A stretch of 30,723 nt of DNA from COMBO-56-21 sp038852315 (lineage in GTDB: Archaea; Thermoplasmatota; Thermoplasmata; UBA10834): NCBI GenBank assembly GCA_038852315.1, contig JAWCKF010000022.1, forward strand, positions 1-30,723, written 5' to 3'. Under the pieces are notes generated by a model, which saw nothing but the letters and a program-made list of their open reading frames with translations, made no database searches and was not told where the DNA came from. Below are positions 22,422-30,226 of the stretch, one piece after another (position 1 is the first letter of the stretch; the number at the start of each line of letters is the position of its first letter). The position numbers and the translations under genes were made by a program.

Positions 22422-23705
22422 ATGCGCACCCTGAGACTCAGCGACATTTCCGAGCGCGAACGCCGGAGAATCATCTCCCGCACGGACATCAGCCTCACGG
22501 CCGCCATCCGGGTCGCAAGACGCATAATCGACGATGTGAGGGTCCGCGGGGATGCTGCCCTGTTACGCTACGCCCGCGAACTAGACGGGTACACGGGCGG
22601 CGAGCTGACCCTCGGCCGCGGCAGCATACGCAAGGCGCTCAGAGATGTTCCGTCGGAACTCTCGGAGGCGCTAGCCGTGAGCGCGGAGCGCATAAGGGCC
22701 TTCCACTCCAGGCAGGTGCTCAAGGGTTTCGAGTTCAGTGACGAGTGCGGCCGATACGGCCAGAAGGTGGTTCCGCTCGAGCGCGTCGGCGTATATGTTC
22801 CCGGTGGGACGGCTGCGTACATGTCTTCAGTGCTCATGGCGTGCATACCTGCGCGCATCGCTGGCGTCGACGAGATCACGATCTGCACTCCTGGCCGTGC
22901 CGGGGCTGTGCCTGCTGGCGTGATTGCAGCGGCGAGCATGTGCGGCGTCGACGAGATACACCCGATCGGAGGAGCGCATGCGATAGCTGCCATGGCCTAC
23001 GGGACGAAGTCAATACGCAGGGTGCTGAAGATCGTTGGTCCGGGAGGCGCGGTCGTGACCGCTGCCAAGATGCTCGTGAGAAACGACTGCGAGATAGACT
23101 CCCTCGCGGGGCCGTCCGAGGTGCTTGTGATAGCCGATTCCTCGGCAAGGGCGGACCTGGTTGCAGCGGACATGCTAGCTCAGCTGGAGCACGATCCTCT
23201 GGCGACCGCGATCCTCGTGAGCACGTCCGAGGCGGTGATCGAGGCCACGAAACGCACTCTGCGGGAGATGGCCATGCGGGCCGTTCGTTCGCACATCGCC
23301 CAGTCCTCTGCATCCAAGAACGCGCTCTTCATCTTGGCCGATAGCATCAACGAGGCCGTCGACTTCGCTAACGAATACGCCCCCGAGCACCTGTTGGTCG
23401 ACGTGAAGACTCCGCGCGGCCTGCTCTCAAAGATAAGGAGTGCCGGCTCCGTCTTCCTGGGCTCGCACTCCTCCGTGGCCTTCGGAGACTACTGCGCAGG
23501 AACGAACCACATACTTCCGACCAGGGGCACGGCTAGGATGAGGTCCGGTCTGACTGTTTACGACTTCCTGAAGGTCATACCATATCAGCAGATCGGCTCC
23601 CGCGGAGCGGCAAAGCTTTCCAGTACTGTCGGCATAATAGCAAGGGCCGAAGGTCTGCCCGCTCACGCTGACGCCGCAACCATGCGCTCGAGGAGGTGCC
23701 CATGA
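22422..23705 (+). CDS. hisD: histidinol dehydrogenase
   Basis: This zinc enzyme oxidises histidinol to histidine in two NAD-dependent steps, the last reactions of the pathway. Characteristic segments are all seen: ERVGVYVPGGTAAYMSSVLM, IHPIGGAHAIAAMAYGT, KIVGPGG, the IDSLAGPSEVLVIAD loop, LEHDPLATAILVS, NEYAPEHLLVDV with the catalytic Glu-His, and GTNHILPTRGTAR, whose His is a further active-site residue. The 427-residue length is normal for the family. ATG 22422 starts one base after the hisG stop. The last codons overlap hisC as ATGA, so the genes are translationally coupled. No missing catalytic residue was noticed. Confidence 0.97.
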   Translation: MRTLRLSDISERERRRIISRTDISLTAAIRVARRIIDDVRVRGDAALLRYARELDGYTGGELTLGRGSIRKALRDVPSELSEALAVSAERIRAFHSRQVLKGFEFSDECGRYGQKVVPLERVGVYVPGGTAAYMSSVLMACIPARIAGVDEITICTPGRAGAVPAGVIAAASMCGVDEIHPIGGAHAIAAMAYGTKSIRRVLKIVGPGGAVVTAAKMLVRNDCEIDSLAGPSEVLVIADSSARADLVAADMLAQLEHDPLATAILVSTSEAVIEATKRTLREMAMRAVRSHIAQSSASKNALFILADSINEAVDFANEYAPEHLLVDVKTPRGLLSKIRSAGSVFLGSHSSVAFGDYCAGTNHILPTRGTARMRSGLTVYDFLKVIPYQQIGSRGAAKLSSTVGIIARAEGLPAHADAATMRSRRCP

Positions 23706-24766
23706 CATCCATCGGAGAGCTGAGACGCAGAACGTTGGAGGCCCTCACAAGGCCCTCGTACTCGCTGGCAAGGAGCGACATGGTCCTCCTCAACGACAAC
23801 GCGAACCTGTTCGGGGTGAACCCGGCGGCCATCGAGGTCGCCCAGAGGTTCGATTTTGCAAGGCTCTGGGCATACCCGAGCGAGAACTCCGATGCGCTCC
23901 GCGCTCGGCTCGCGTCCGAGTATGGCATCTCCCCAGAGGAGATCATGGTCGGCAACGGTTCCGACGAGGTACTGGACATCGCCTCGAAATGCTTTATCAA
24001 CCCTGGCGACAGGTTCTGCTCCCCCGTCCCGACATTCAGCATGTATAGGTTCTATGCGAACCTGCACCTTGCGAAGTTGTGCGAGAAGGTACTGAGGCCG
24101 GATTTCTCGTTGGATGCGGACGCCATACTCGCTGAAAGACCGAAGCTGCTCTCCATATGCCAGCCGAACAATCCAACAGCCAATCTGTTCGACAGAGGCG
24201 AGGTCTGCAGACTTCTCGCGCAGCCGGCAGGGGTCGTCGTGCTCGATGAAGCATACGGGGACTATGCGGGCTCCAGCATGCTGAAGGATGTCCTGAACAG
24301 CGACTCCGCCATAGACGCGAGGACCTTCTCGAAGGCGTACGGCCTTGCCGGCCTCAGGGTGGGTTTCGCGGTCGCCCGAAAGGAGATAGTGGATGAGTTG
24401 CGAAGGTTCAGGACCCCCTTCGGGCTCAACTCCTTCTCCGAGGCGGTGGCAGTGGCTGCCCTGGACCACAGGGACTGGGTGAATGAGACTATGGGTAGGA
24501 TGAGGAAGGAGAGGGAGTACCTCGCCCGGAAGCTGGACGCGCTCGGTTTCAAGGTCTATCCGTCGTGCTGCAACTTCCTGCTGTGTCGTCCGCCCGTCCC
24601 TGGTCCAGCGCTCGTTTCCGCCCTCAGAGGCGAGGGTGTGGCGATCAGGGACTGCAACTCATATCCGCTGCTCGAGAACCATGTCCGCATAACAGTGGGG
24701 CCGAGGGAGCTTCTTGACAAGCTCTTGGACAGGCTGGAGCACCTCCTGGGAGGTGTTCGCGCATGA
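23702..24766 (+). CDS. hisC: histidinol-phosphate aminotransferase
   Basis: This PLP enzyme converts imidazole-acetol phosphate and glutamate to histidinol phosphate. The fold type I pattern is complete: an N-terminal LNDNANLFG, GNGSDEVLD, the substrate loop QPNNPTANL, D182 and Y185 in VVLDEAYGDY, the PLP lysine K211 and phosphate-binding R219 in TFSKAYGLAGLRVGF, and the C-terminal Arg in NHVRITVG. The 354 residues match the family. ATG 23702 overlaps the hisD stop as ATGA and follows a perfect AGGAGG by five bases, so it is preferred over GTG 23696. Tight coupling to the other his genes makes the histidine role more likely than a general aromatic aminotransferase. Confidence 0.95.
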   Translation: MTSIGELRRRTLEALTRPSYSLARSDMVLLNDNANLFGVNPAAIEVAQRFDFARLWAYPSENSDALRARLASEYGISPEEIMVGNGSDEVLDIASKCFINPGDRFCSPVPTFSMYRFYANLHLAKLCEKVLRPDFSLDADAILAERPKLLSICQPNNPTANLFDRGEVCRLLAQPAGVVVLDEAYGDYAGSSMLKDVLNSDSAIDARTFSKAYGLAGLRVGFAVARKEIVDELRRFRTPFGLNSFSEAVAVAALDHRDWVNETMGRMRKEREYLARKLDALGFKVYPSCCNFLLCRPPVPGPALVSALRGEGVAIRDCNSYPLLENHVRITVGPRELLDKLLDRLEHLLGGVRA

Positions 24767-25368
24767 TGAAGATCACGATCGCGGACTACGGTGTCGGTAA
24801 CCTGCACAGCATATCGAAAGGGCTCGAGAAAGCGGGTGCGCGCATCGAGATTGTGTCGGACATGGATAGGCTCGAGAGTGCCCGATGCATCGTCTTCCCT
24901 GGAGTCGGCGCCTTCGGTGCAGCCATGGAGAGGCTGCGCCCTGTCGCAAGGGCCGTCCGCGAGAGCGCTGAAGCCGGCACCCCGATGTTGGGCGTCTGCC
25001 TCGGGATGCAGATCATGTTCGAGAAGAGCGAGGAATCTCCGGGGCCTGGCCTGGGGCTTTTCAGAGGCGATGTCAGACGGCTGAGGGCGAGGCGAGTCCC
25101 TCAGATGGGTTGGAACGACGTGCAGTTCGGCTCTGACCGGCTCTTCGAAGGCGTGCCGGAGGATTCCAAGTTCTACTTCGCGAACTCCTATGTGTGTTAC
25201 CCTGCAGAAGAGAACGTGGCCGTCGCAGTAACCGACTACGATGGCGAGTTCGCCTCCGCCGTCAGGAAAGGAGGACTGTGCGGTGTGCAGTTCCACCCCG
25301 AGAAGAGTGGGACCCCGGGGCTGAAGGTCCTTGCGAACTTCGTATCAATAGCGGAGGAGTGCCGATGA
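24763..25368 (+). CDS. hisH: imidazole glycerol phosphate synthase, glutamine amidotransferase subunit
   Basis: HisH releases ammonia from glutamine and feeds it to HisF. The class I glutaminase triad is complete: C79 in GVCLGMQ, and H178 and E180 in GVQFHPEKSG. The N-terminal ITIADYGVGNLHSI and the PGVGAFGAAM segment that forms the oxyanion strand are typical, as is PQMGWNDV. The length of 201 is normal. The start may be ATG 24763 or the adjacent ATG 24766; GGGAGGTG lies upstream. The gene overlaps hisC and hisA by four bases each. Its partner hisF is present three genes later. Confidence 0.97.
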   Translation: MMKITIADYGVGNLHSISKGLEKAGARIEIVSDMDRLESARCIVFPGVGAFGAAMERLRPVARAVRESAEAGTPMLGVCLGMQIMFEKSEESPGPGLGLFRGDVRRLRARRVPQMGWNDVQFGSDRLFEGVPEDSKFYFANSYVCYPAEENVAVAVTDYDGEFASAVRKGGLCGVQFHPEKSGTPGLKVLANFVSIAEECR

Positions 25369-26075
25369 TGGTCCTGCCAGCAGTCGACATAAAAGACGGC
25401 AAGTGCGTTCAGCTCGTCGGAGGCAAACCAGGTACTGAGAAGGTGGTCATGGACGACGCTGTGGACGTTGCCATGAGGTGGCAGTCTGAGGGCGCGGACA
25501 TGATACATGTGATAGACCTCGACTCGGCCCTCGGCAGCGGAAGCAACGAGGCCCTGATCGAGAAGCTTGTCGGCCAGCTGGACGTCCCCGTTCAAGTAGG
25601 CGGCGGTGTTCGTACGCTCGAGAAGGTGCAGAGGCTGTTCGACATAGGTGTGGAGCGAGTGATAGTAGGGACCAAGGCGATCGAGGACAGGAGGTTCCTC
25701 GAGGAACTCTCGGCTCAGTACTCAGACGGCATCGTCGTTGCCCTCGACTCGATCTCCAGCGAGGTGCTAGTCAGGGGTTGGCAGGAGAAGTCAGGGAAGG
25801 ATCTGCTCGACCTCGCCAAGGATTACTCCTCACTGCCGATATTCGGGTTCCTTTACACAAATGTCGAAATCGAGGGCAAGCTCCAGGGCATCGACCCCGT
25901 GCCCATCAGGGCCCTCCTCGACACCACGGACAAGCCTCTCATTGTTTCCGGTGGGATAACCACCCTGGGCGACCTGGATATGCTCGCAAGGATGGGGGTC
26001 AACTCAGCAGTAGTGGGGATGGCGATATACACTTCGAAGATCAACTTCAGGGACGCTGTGAGGATGTTCAGATGA
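25365..26075 (+). CDS. hisA: ProFAR isomerase, HisA
   Basis: HisA is a TIM-barrel isomerase that opens the ribose ring of ProFAR to give PRFAR. The barrel halves repeat a phosphate-binding pattern. The catalytic Asp residues are D8 in VLPAVDIKDGKCVQLVGG and D128 in IVVALDSIS. Phosphate-binding glycines are in VQVGGGVRTLE and in IVSGGITTLGDL. The 236-residue length is usual. The frame is open upstream to 25194 within hisH, but the conserved protein begins at ATG 25365, which overlaps the hisH stop and follows GCGGAGGAG. The next gene overlaps as ATGA. The paralogue hisF lies nearby, so the two barrel genes can be told apart by their own motifs. Confidence 0.96.
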   Translation: MMVLPAVDIKDGKCVQLVGGKPGTEKVVMDDAVDVAMRWQSEGADMIHVIDLDSALGSGSNEALIEKLVGQLDVPVQVGGGVRTLEKVQRLFDIGVERVIVGTKAIEDRRFLEELSAQYSDGIVVALDSISSEVLVRGWQEKSGKDLLDLAKDYSSLPIFGFLYTNVEIEGKLQGIDPVPIRALLDTTDKPLIVSGGITTLGDLDMLARMGVNSAVVGMAIYTSKINFRDAVRMFR

Positions 26076-26638
26076 GCGGGAGCAAAGATGCGAGGCGATC
26101 GAGCCTGATTCGGAGGACCAGAGAGACGGAGATAAGGGTCGACATCCGGCTGGAGGGGGATGGGAATTGCAGGGCGGAGGTCCCCGATGAGTTCCTGAGG
26201 CACATGGTCGAGACGCTTGCCAAGTATTCGGGAGCCGACATCAACATCTCGGCAAAGGGCGACATCGCACACCACCTGGTGGAGGATGTCGCCATAGCAC
26301 TCGGGCGAGGTTTCAGAGAGGCCATGAAGGACCGCCCCATCAGGAGGATTGCGAGCGCCACAGTTCCCATGGACGAAGCTCTCGTCACCGCAACCGTCGA
26401 CTTGATAGACAGACCTTTTGTTCACATCGAAATCCCAGACATAATGTATGAGCACTTCATCAGGTCGTTCGCAATGGAGCTGCGGGCGACGGTCCACACG
26501 CTGGTTCTCAGGGGCAGGGACCAGCACCACATCGTCGAGGCCACTTTCAAGGCTCTCGGACTCGCACTCAGGGATGCGATCGCCCCTGCTGCATCGACCA
26601 TTTCCACGAAGTCAGATGTTAAGTGGAGGAAGAAGTGA
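26072..26638 (+). CDS. hisB: imidazoleglycerol-phosphate dehydratase, divergent
   Basis: This enzyme removes water from imidazole glycerol phosphate to give imidazole-acetol phosphate. The 188 residues contain the dehydratase alone, without the phosphatase half of the enterobacterial fusion. Metal-binding features are kept: His in FLRHM, the pair and Glu in AHHLVEDVAIALG, His in MYEHF, and the second pair and Glu in QHHIVEATFKA. PMDEAL is also present. The first half is unusual: the common FFDHM reads FLRHM, RHGG is KYSG, and the loop before the first HH is about three residues short and lacks its Asp pair. It may be a diverged archaeal form. The ATG at 26072 overlaps hisA, and the stop overlaps hisF as TGATG. 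Confidence 0.9.
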   Translation: MSGSKDARRSSLIRRTRETEIRVDIRLEGDGNCRAEVPDEFLRHMVETLAKYSGADINISAKGDIAHHLVEDVAIALGRGFREAMKDRPIRRIASATVPMDEALVTATVDLIDRPFVHIEIPDIMYEHFIRSFAMELRATVHTLVLRGRDQHHIVEATFKALGLALRDAIAPAASTISTKSDVKWRKK

Positions 26639-27405
26639 TGCCTCTTACGAAGCGTATCATCCCCTGCCTCGACGTGAAAGACGGCATCGTAGTCAAAGGA
26701 GTCTGTTTCAAGGACCTCAGAGGCGTAGGCGACCCGCCCGAGCTGGCCGTGGAGTATCAGGCCCAGGGGGCGGACGAGATAGTGTTCCTTGACGTTAAGG
26801 CGAGCGTCTCAGGTGCCGAGACGCTCAGATCGGCGGTCAGGAGGACGGCTGAGCAGCTGTTCATACCCCTCACTGTCGGGGGAGGAATCAGGTCGTTCGA
26901 GGACGTGCGAGAGACGCTCAACGCCGGCGCGGACAAGATCTCAATCAACTCTGCCGCCGTCGAGGATCCGTCTCTGATAACGAGGTGTGCTGAGGCCTTC
27001 GGAAGCCAGTGCGTCGTCGTTGCCATCGATGCGAAGCGTACGCCCAGCGGCTGGGAAGTCTACACATACTCCGGAACGAAACCGACGGGCCTCGACGCCG
27101 TCGAGTGGGCGAAGAAGGCGGCGGCCCTGGGGGCCGGCGAGATACTCCTGACTAGCATGGATGCCGACGGCACGAAGAACGGCTACGACATCGAACTCAC
27201 AAAGCGCGTCGTGCGGTCTGTCCAGATACCGGTGATCGCCTCTGGCGGCTGCGGCACGATCGAGCATATCGTGGAGGTCCTTACCGAGGGCGAGGCGGAC
27301 GCGGCCCTCGCAGCGTCCATATTCCACTTCGGAGAACACACCGTGGCGGAGGTCAAGGAGAGGTTGGAGGCCTGCGGAGTGCCTGTCAGGAAGGTGGAGA
27401 CATGA
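26638..27405 (+). CDS. hisF: imidazole glycerol phosphate synthase, cyclase subunit
   Basis: HisF uses ammonia from HisH to convert PRFAR to imidazole glycerol phosphate and AICAR. It is a TIM barrel with the catalytic Asp pair D12 in IIPCLDVKDG and D131 in VVVAIDAKR. Other marks are LTVGGGIRS, the MDADGTKNGYD loop, and the phosphate site VIASGGCGTIEH near the C-terminus. The 255 residues fit the family. The ATG at 26638 overlaps the hisB stop by one base and follows GTGGAGGAAG; the upstream GTG 26623 is less likely. Its end overlaps hisIE as ATGA. With HisH encoded three genes before, the complete synthase is present. Confidence 0.97.
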   Translation: MPLTKRIIPCLDVKDGIVVKGVCFKDLRGVGDPPELAVEYQAQGADEIVFLDVKASVSGAETLRSAVRRTAEQLFIPLTVGGGIRSFEDVRETLNAGADKISINSAAVEDPSLITRCAEAFGSQCVVVAIDAKRTPSGWEVYTYSGTKPTGLDAVEWAKKAAALGAGEILLTSMDADGTKNGYDIELTKRVVRSVQIPVIASGGCGTIEHIVEVLTEGEADAALAASIFHFGEHTVAEVKERLEACGVPVRKVET

Positions 27406-27980
27406 ACGAGGACAAAGGGCTCATCCCTGTCGTGGTGCAGGATGTGAGGAACAACAACGTGCTGATGCTGGCATACATGAACCAGGAGTCCCTTGCCCTC
27501 ACCAGGAAGACCGGCTACATGCATTACTGGAGCAGGTCCAGGGGGGCTATATGGAAGAAGGGCGAGACCTCGGGGAACGTCCAGAAGGTGGTAGAGCTGC
27601 TCCCCGACTGCGACAACGATGCAATCCTGGCTCGCGTCGAGCAGACCGGGAACGCATGCCATACCGGCAAGTATTCGTGCTTCTCCAAGGACCCGATACC
27701 GCCAAACGACATCATCACGGTCCTGTGGCGAGTGTTCGACGAGAGGAAGGCTAGCCAGGCGGAGTCGAGCTACACCGTCAAGCTCATGCGGAACAGGAAC
27801 CTGCTCTTGAAGAAGATAGCTGAGGAGAGCTCCGAGGTGATCCTGGCAGCGAAGGATGGGAAACGGGAAGAGGTCATCTACGAGGCTGCCGACCTCCTGT
27901 ATCACCTCATGGTGTTGCTGTACGACGAGGGCATATGCATGCAGGACATACACAGGGAGCTGGAGGGGAGGAGGAAATGA
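27402..27980 (+). CDS. hisIE: bifunctional phosphoribosyl-AMP cyclohydrolase / phosphoribosyl-ATP pyrophosphatase
   Basis: This fused enzyme handles the second and third steps of the pathway. Residues 1 to about 105 are the cyclohydrolase (HisI): WSRSRGAIWKKGETSGN, the metal aspartates in DCDNDA at 69-73, and zinc cysteines C70, C86 and C93 in DCD, ACHTG and SCF. Residues about 118-192 are the pyrophosphatase (HisE), an all-alpha NTP-PPase with EESSEVILAAK at 141-151 and EAADLLYHLMVLL at 161-173, where the Glu and Asp bind magnesium. HisI and HisE are separate genes in many archaea; the fused form is more typical of bacteria. The ATG at 27402 overlaps hisF, and the PHP gene overlaps its end. 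Confidence 0.96.
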   Translation: MNEDKGLIPVVVQDVRNNNVLMLAYMNQESLALTRKTGYMHYWSRSRGAIWKKGETSGNVQKVVELLPDCDNDAILARVEQTGNACHTGKYSCFSKDPIPPNDIITVLWRVFDERKASQAESSYTVKLMRNRNLLLKKIAEESSEVILAAKDGKREEVIYEAADLLYHLMVLLYDEGICMQDIHRELEGRRK

Positions 27981-28645
27981 GGGCCAGGAGGTGCGACTTC
28001 CACACTCACACCACGATGAGCGACGGTGAGCTGCTCCCCATGGAGTTGATCAGAAGAGCGGCGCACGCCGACCACAGGGCCATCGGCCTGACGGACCACG
28101 CATCGTTCTCTAACATCGACGAGATCGTCAGGTCCGTTACCCGGGACTGCGACAAGGCCGATGCGTGGGAGATCGAGGCGATTCCCGGCGTTGAGCTCAC
28201 TCACGTGCCTGTCAGGTACATCGACGCCGCAGTGAGGAAGGCCAGGAGAGCAGGTGCAGAGCTCGTCGTGGTCCACGGTGAGACGCCCGTCGAGCCTGTC
28301 GAGAGGGGCACCAATCATGCTGCCGTCTCGAACCCGGAGGTCGATATCCTGGCGCACCCGGGTATGCTGACAATCGACGATGCTGAGCTGGCGCGCAAGA
28401 ACGGCGTCTACATCGAAGTGACCTGCAGGAAGGGACATTCGCTCGCCAACGGACACGTCGTCGCAATCGCCAGGGAGGCTGACGCGAGAATCCTGGTCAA
28501 CACCGACGCCCATGCTCCTGAGGACCTCAGCACCATGGCCTTCGCAGCGACGGTCGCAAAGGGCGCGGGGATGACCCCAGAGGAGGTCCGGACATGTCTT
28601 GTGTCCAACCCCGATGCACTGCTGAGGGGTCTCAAGCGCCTATGA
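27977..28645 (+). CDS. PHP-family phosphoesterase, candidate histidinol-phosphatase
   Basis: This PHP-domain metal phosphoesterase has 222 residues. The metal ligands are visible: H9 and H11 in DFHTHTTMSDG, D40 and H41 in LTDHA, E73 in PGVELTH, H100 in VVHGE, H127 in ILAHPG, and D177 and H179 in NTDAHAPED. PHP proteins include the HisK/HisJ-type histidinol-phosphatase, but also polymerase-linked and RNase P-linked relatives. As the last gene of a his operon that otherwise lacks the phosphatase step, and overlapping hisIE as ATGA with GGGGAGGAGG just upstream, it most likely removes phosphate from histidinol phosphate. The frame is open upstream to 27935, but ATG 27977 fits the conserved start. 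The function is inferred from family and context. Confidence 0.88.
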   Translation: MRARRCDFHTHTTMSDGELLPMELIRRAAHADHRAIGLTDHASFSNIDEIVRSVTRDCDKADAWEIEAIPGVELTHVPVRYIDAAVRKARRAGAELVVVHGETPVEPVERGTNHAAVSNPEVDILAHPGMLTIDDAELARKNGVYIEVTCRKGHSLANGHVVAIAREADARILVNTDAHAPEDLSTMAFAATVAKGAGMTPEEVRTCLVSNPDALLRGLKRL

Positions 28646-28719
28646 TTGTTCGGTCCGTTGCGATTTCTTGATAAGGCCTGGGAGCACTGTTGCTTCCTGC
28701 GGCGAGGCGGGTTGACACC

Positions 28720-29112
28720 ATGTCGATCGTTAGCATGTCGGTGCCAGAGGAACTCCTCAGCAGGTTCGACGAAACCCTCGAGGCGAAGGGGTTCAGGTCC
28801 CGTTCGGACGCGATGCGCGAGGCCATGCGGGCCTTCGTCGATGAGGCCGAGTGGGAGAGCTCGGAAGGCGAGAACCAGATAGTCATCACCATGATATACG
28901 AGGAGGCTGGGCCTCGGGGGGAGCTATCTGTTCTGCAACACAGGTACGAGGAGATACAGATGATGCTGCACCTGCATCTCGAGAAGGGACAGTGCATGGA
29001 AGTGTTCATCGCGAGAGGTCCCAACGCCAGGCTGAGGGAGATACTCACGAAGATAAGGAGGGTGAAGGGCGTCAGGTCGATCAAGTTCATCTCAACCTCG
29101 AAGGCCGAGTAA
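28720..29112 (+). CDS. nikR: NikR-like nickel-responsive regulator
   Basis: This is a 130-residue ribbon-helix-helix regulator with a C-terminal ACT-like metal domain. Residues 1-45 form the DNA-binding part (VSMSVPEELLSRFDETLEAK, then SRSDAMREAMRAF). Residues about 53-127 are the NikR C-domain. Its nickel site looks intact: H84 and H86 in LHLHLEKGQC, C92 in the same motif, and H74 in VLQHRY as the ligand supplied by the partner subunit. NikR binds DNA when loaded with nickel and usually represses a nickel importer. No nickel transporter is in view, so the target lies elsewhere or is a distant ABC system. The ATG at 28720 starts the conserved MSIVSMSV; the frame is open to 28690 without support. 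Confidence 0.9.
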   Translation: MSIVSMSVPEELLSRFDETLEAKGFRSRSDAMREAMRAFVDEAEWESSEGENQIVITMIYEEAGPRGELSVLQHRYEEIQMMLHLHLEKGQCMEVFIARGPNARLREILTKIRRVKGVRSIKFISTSKAE

Positions 29113-29141
29113 TGAACTGAGAAGAAGAGGCTTGAACTTAG

Positions 29142-29555
29142 ATGTCTGGAGGCATAGGTGACGAATCCGTCCTGCGACGGCTCATACAGCAGATGAACAC
29201 CAAGGCGCCCTTGAGAAGGCTCCCGCTCAGAGAGTTGCTGGAGATGCCCGAGCCGTCATATCAAGGGAGAGATGGCGAGCGTTACTCGATTGGAAAGGAG
29301 GAGCTCGAGCTGATATTCGCGCTCGCCACCGAGCTCGGACTCCGGGAACTCAGGCTGCCGATAGTCCTAATGGCTGATGCGAGCCACGAGCAATCTGTCT
29401 GGCGGGTGGAGGGCCGTGCGGAATGCGCTATAATATCGCGCGTGATAGGCCGCGAGTGGGCTGAGCCGAAGGAGAAGCTGTTCCTCTACGCTCCGCATGT
29501 CGCCACCGTGCGCCGACGTCTGCCAACGGCGACGACGTGCGCGTTCGTCCCATAG
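29142..29555 (+). CDS. UPF0216/DUF61 family protein, unknown function
   Basis: This 137-residue protein resembles the archaeal UPF0216 (DUF61) family. The pattern I recognise is LRRLPLRELLEMPEPSYQGR, a GERYSIGKEELELIFAL helix, the LRLPIVLMAD strand, and LPTATTCAFVP at the end. No biochemical activity has been settled for the family as far as I know. There is no signal peptide or membrane segment, so it should be cytosolic. It starts 29 bases after nikR at ATG 29142 and ends 10 bases before the archaemetzincin gene, suggesting cotranscription with both. The family match is by memory of conserved segments and should be confirmed by profile search. Confidence 0.75.
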   Translation: MSGGIGDESVLRRLIQQMNTKAPLRRLPLRELLEMPEPSYQGRDGERYSIGKEELELIFALATELGLRELRLPIVLMADASHEQSVWRVEGRAECAIISRVIGREWAEPKEKLFLYAPHVATVRRRLPTATTCAFVP

Positions 29556-29565
29556 GTATCCGGCT

Positions 29566-30066
29566 ATGAGAAGCATCCTGCTGGTCGATCTCGGGACCTC
29601 GGAGCTGTCCCACCTGGTGAGTCCGGAGCTAAAGCGCCGCTTCGCAGCCGATGTGCTTCACACGCAAGCTCCTATCCCATGTGCCCGAATGCGTGGAACG
29701 CAGCTCAACGCTGAGGATCTATTGTGTGAGGTCACCAGGCAAAGGATCCTGCGCGGGACCACTTTTGCACTGGGATTCACAGACCGGGACCTCTACGTCC
29801 CCCGGATGAACTTCGTCTTCGGGGTCGCTTCTTGCGAGGAGGGGTCTGCGGTGGTTTCTGCGTTCCGATTAGGACCGCACGAGTCCGAGATTCTGAGAGT
29901 GCGATTGCTTAAGGAAGCTGTGCATGAGCTAGGACACATTCAGGGGCTGGGGCACTGCGAAGACCCCTTATGTGTCATGCACTTCTCGAATTGCCTACTA
30001 GACACGGACCGCAAAAGTCCCTATTTCTGCGACAGGTGTAGGTGGATAAGCGGGGAGAGGGGTTAG
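29566..30066 (+). CDS. amzA: archaemetzincin-type zinc metalloprotease
   Basis: This is a 166-residue archaemetzincin, a small soluble metallopeptidase. The zinc-binding helix and its extension are complete: HELGHIQGLGHC gives H120, H124 and H130 as ligands and E121 as the catalytic base. It is followed by the four-cysteine second zinc site that marks the family (C131, C136, C155, C158) and by the Met of the met-turn in CVMHFS. Residues 1-105 form the N-terminal sheet, including TTFALGFTDRDLYVP, and GVASCEEGSAVVSAFRLG. Length and spacing fit the archaeal members. The start is ATG 29566, 10 bases after the UPF0216 stop; the open frame upstream overlaps that gene. The natural substrate of the family is not known. 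Confidence 0.95.
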   Translation: MRSILLVDLGTSELSHLVSPELKRRFAADVLHTQAPIPCARMRGTQLNAEDLLCEVTRQRILRGTTFALGFTDRDLYVPRMNFVFGVASCEEGSAVVSAFRLGPHESEILRVRLLKEAVHELGHIQGLGHCEDPLCVMHFSNCLLDTDRKSPYFCDRCRWISGERG

Positions 30067-30164
30067 AATAGAGTCGAGCACACCCTCGCCAAGGGCTCGG
30101 AGCGAGTGCTTCGTCCGCCGTTGTGTTGGAAGCTCTGTCTTTCATATCAAAAAAGCCAAAAGCG

Positions 30165-30172
30165 CAATATAG
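30165..30172 (+). promoter_or_regulatory. possible TATA box for the partial surface-protein gene
   Basis: CAATATAG follows an A-rich run in the 160-base gap after the archaemetzincin gene. It sits about 55 bases before the GTG at 30227. An imperfect hairpin (AGCAC near 30074 with GTGCT near 30107) earlier in the gap might help end the upstream transcript. Confidence 0.4.
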
Positions 30173-30226
30173 CGCCGTCTCAATAGCGCCCTCCGTCACA
30201 GCCGTAGCCAGAAGTTTCCTGTTGGG

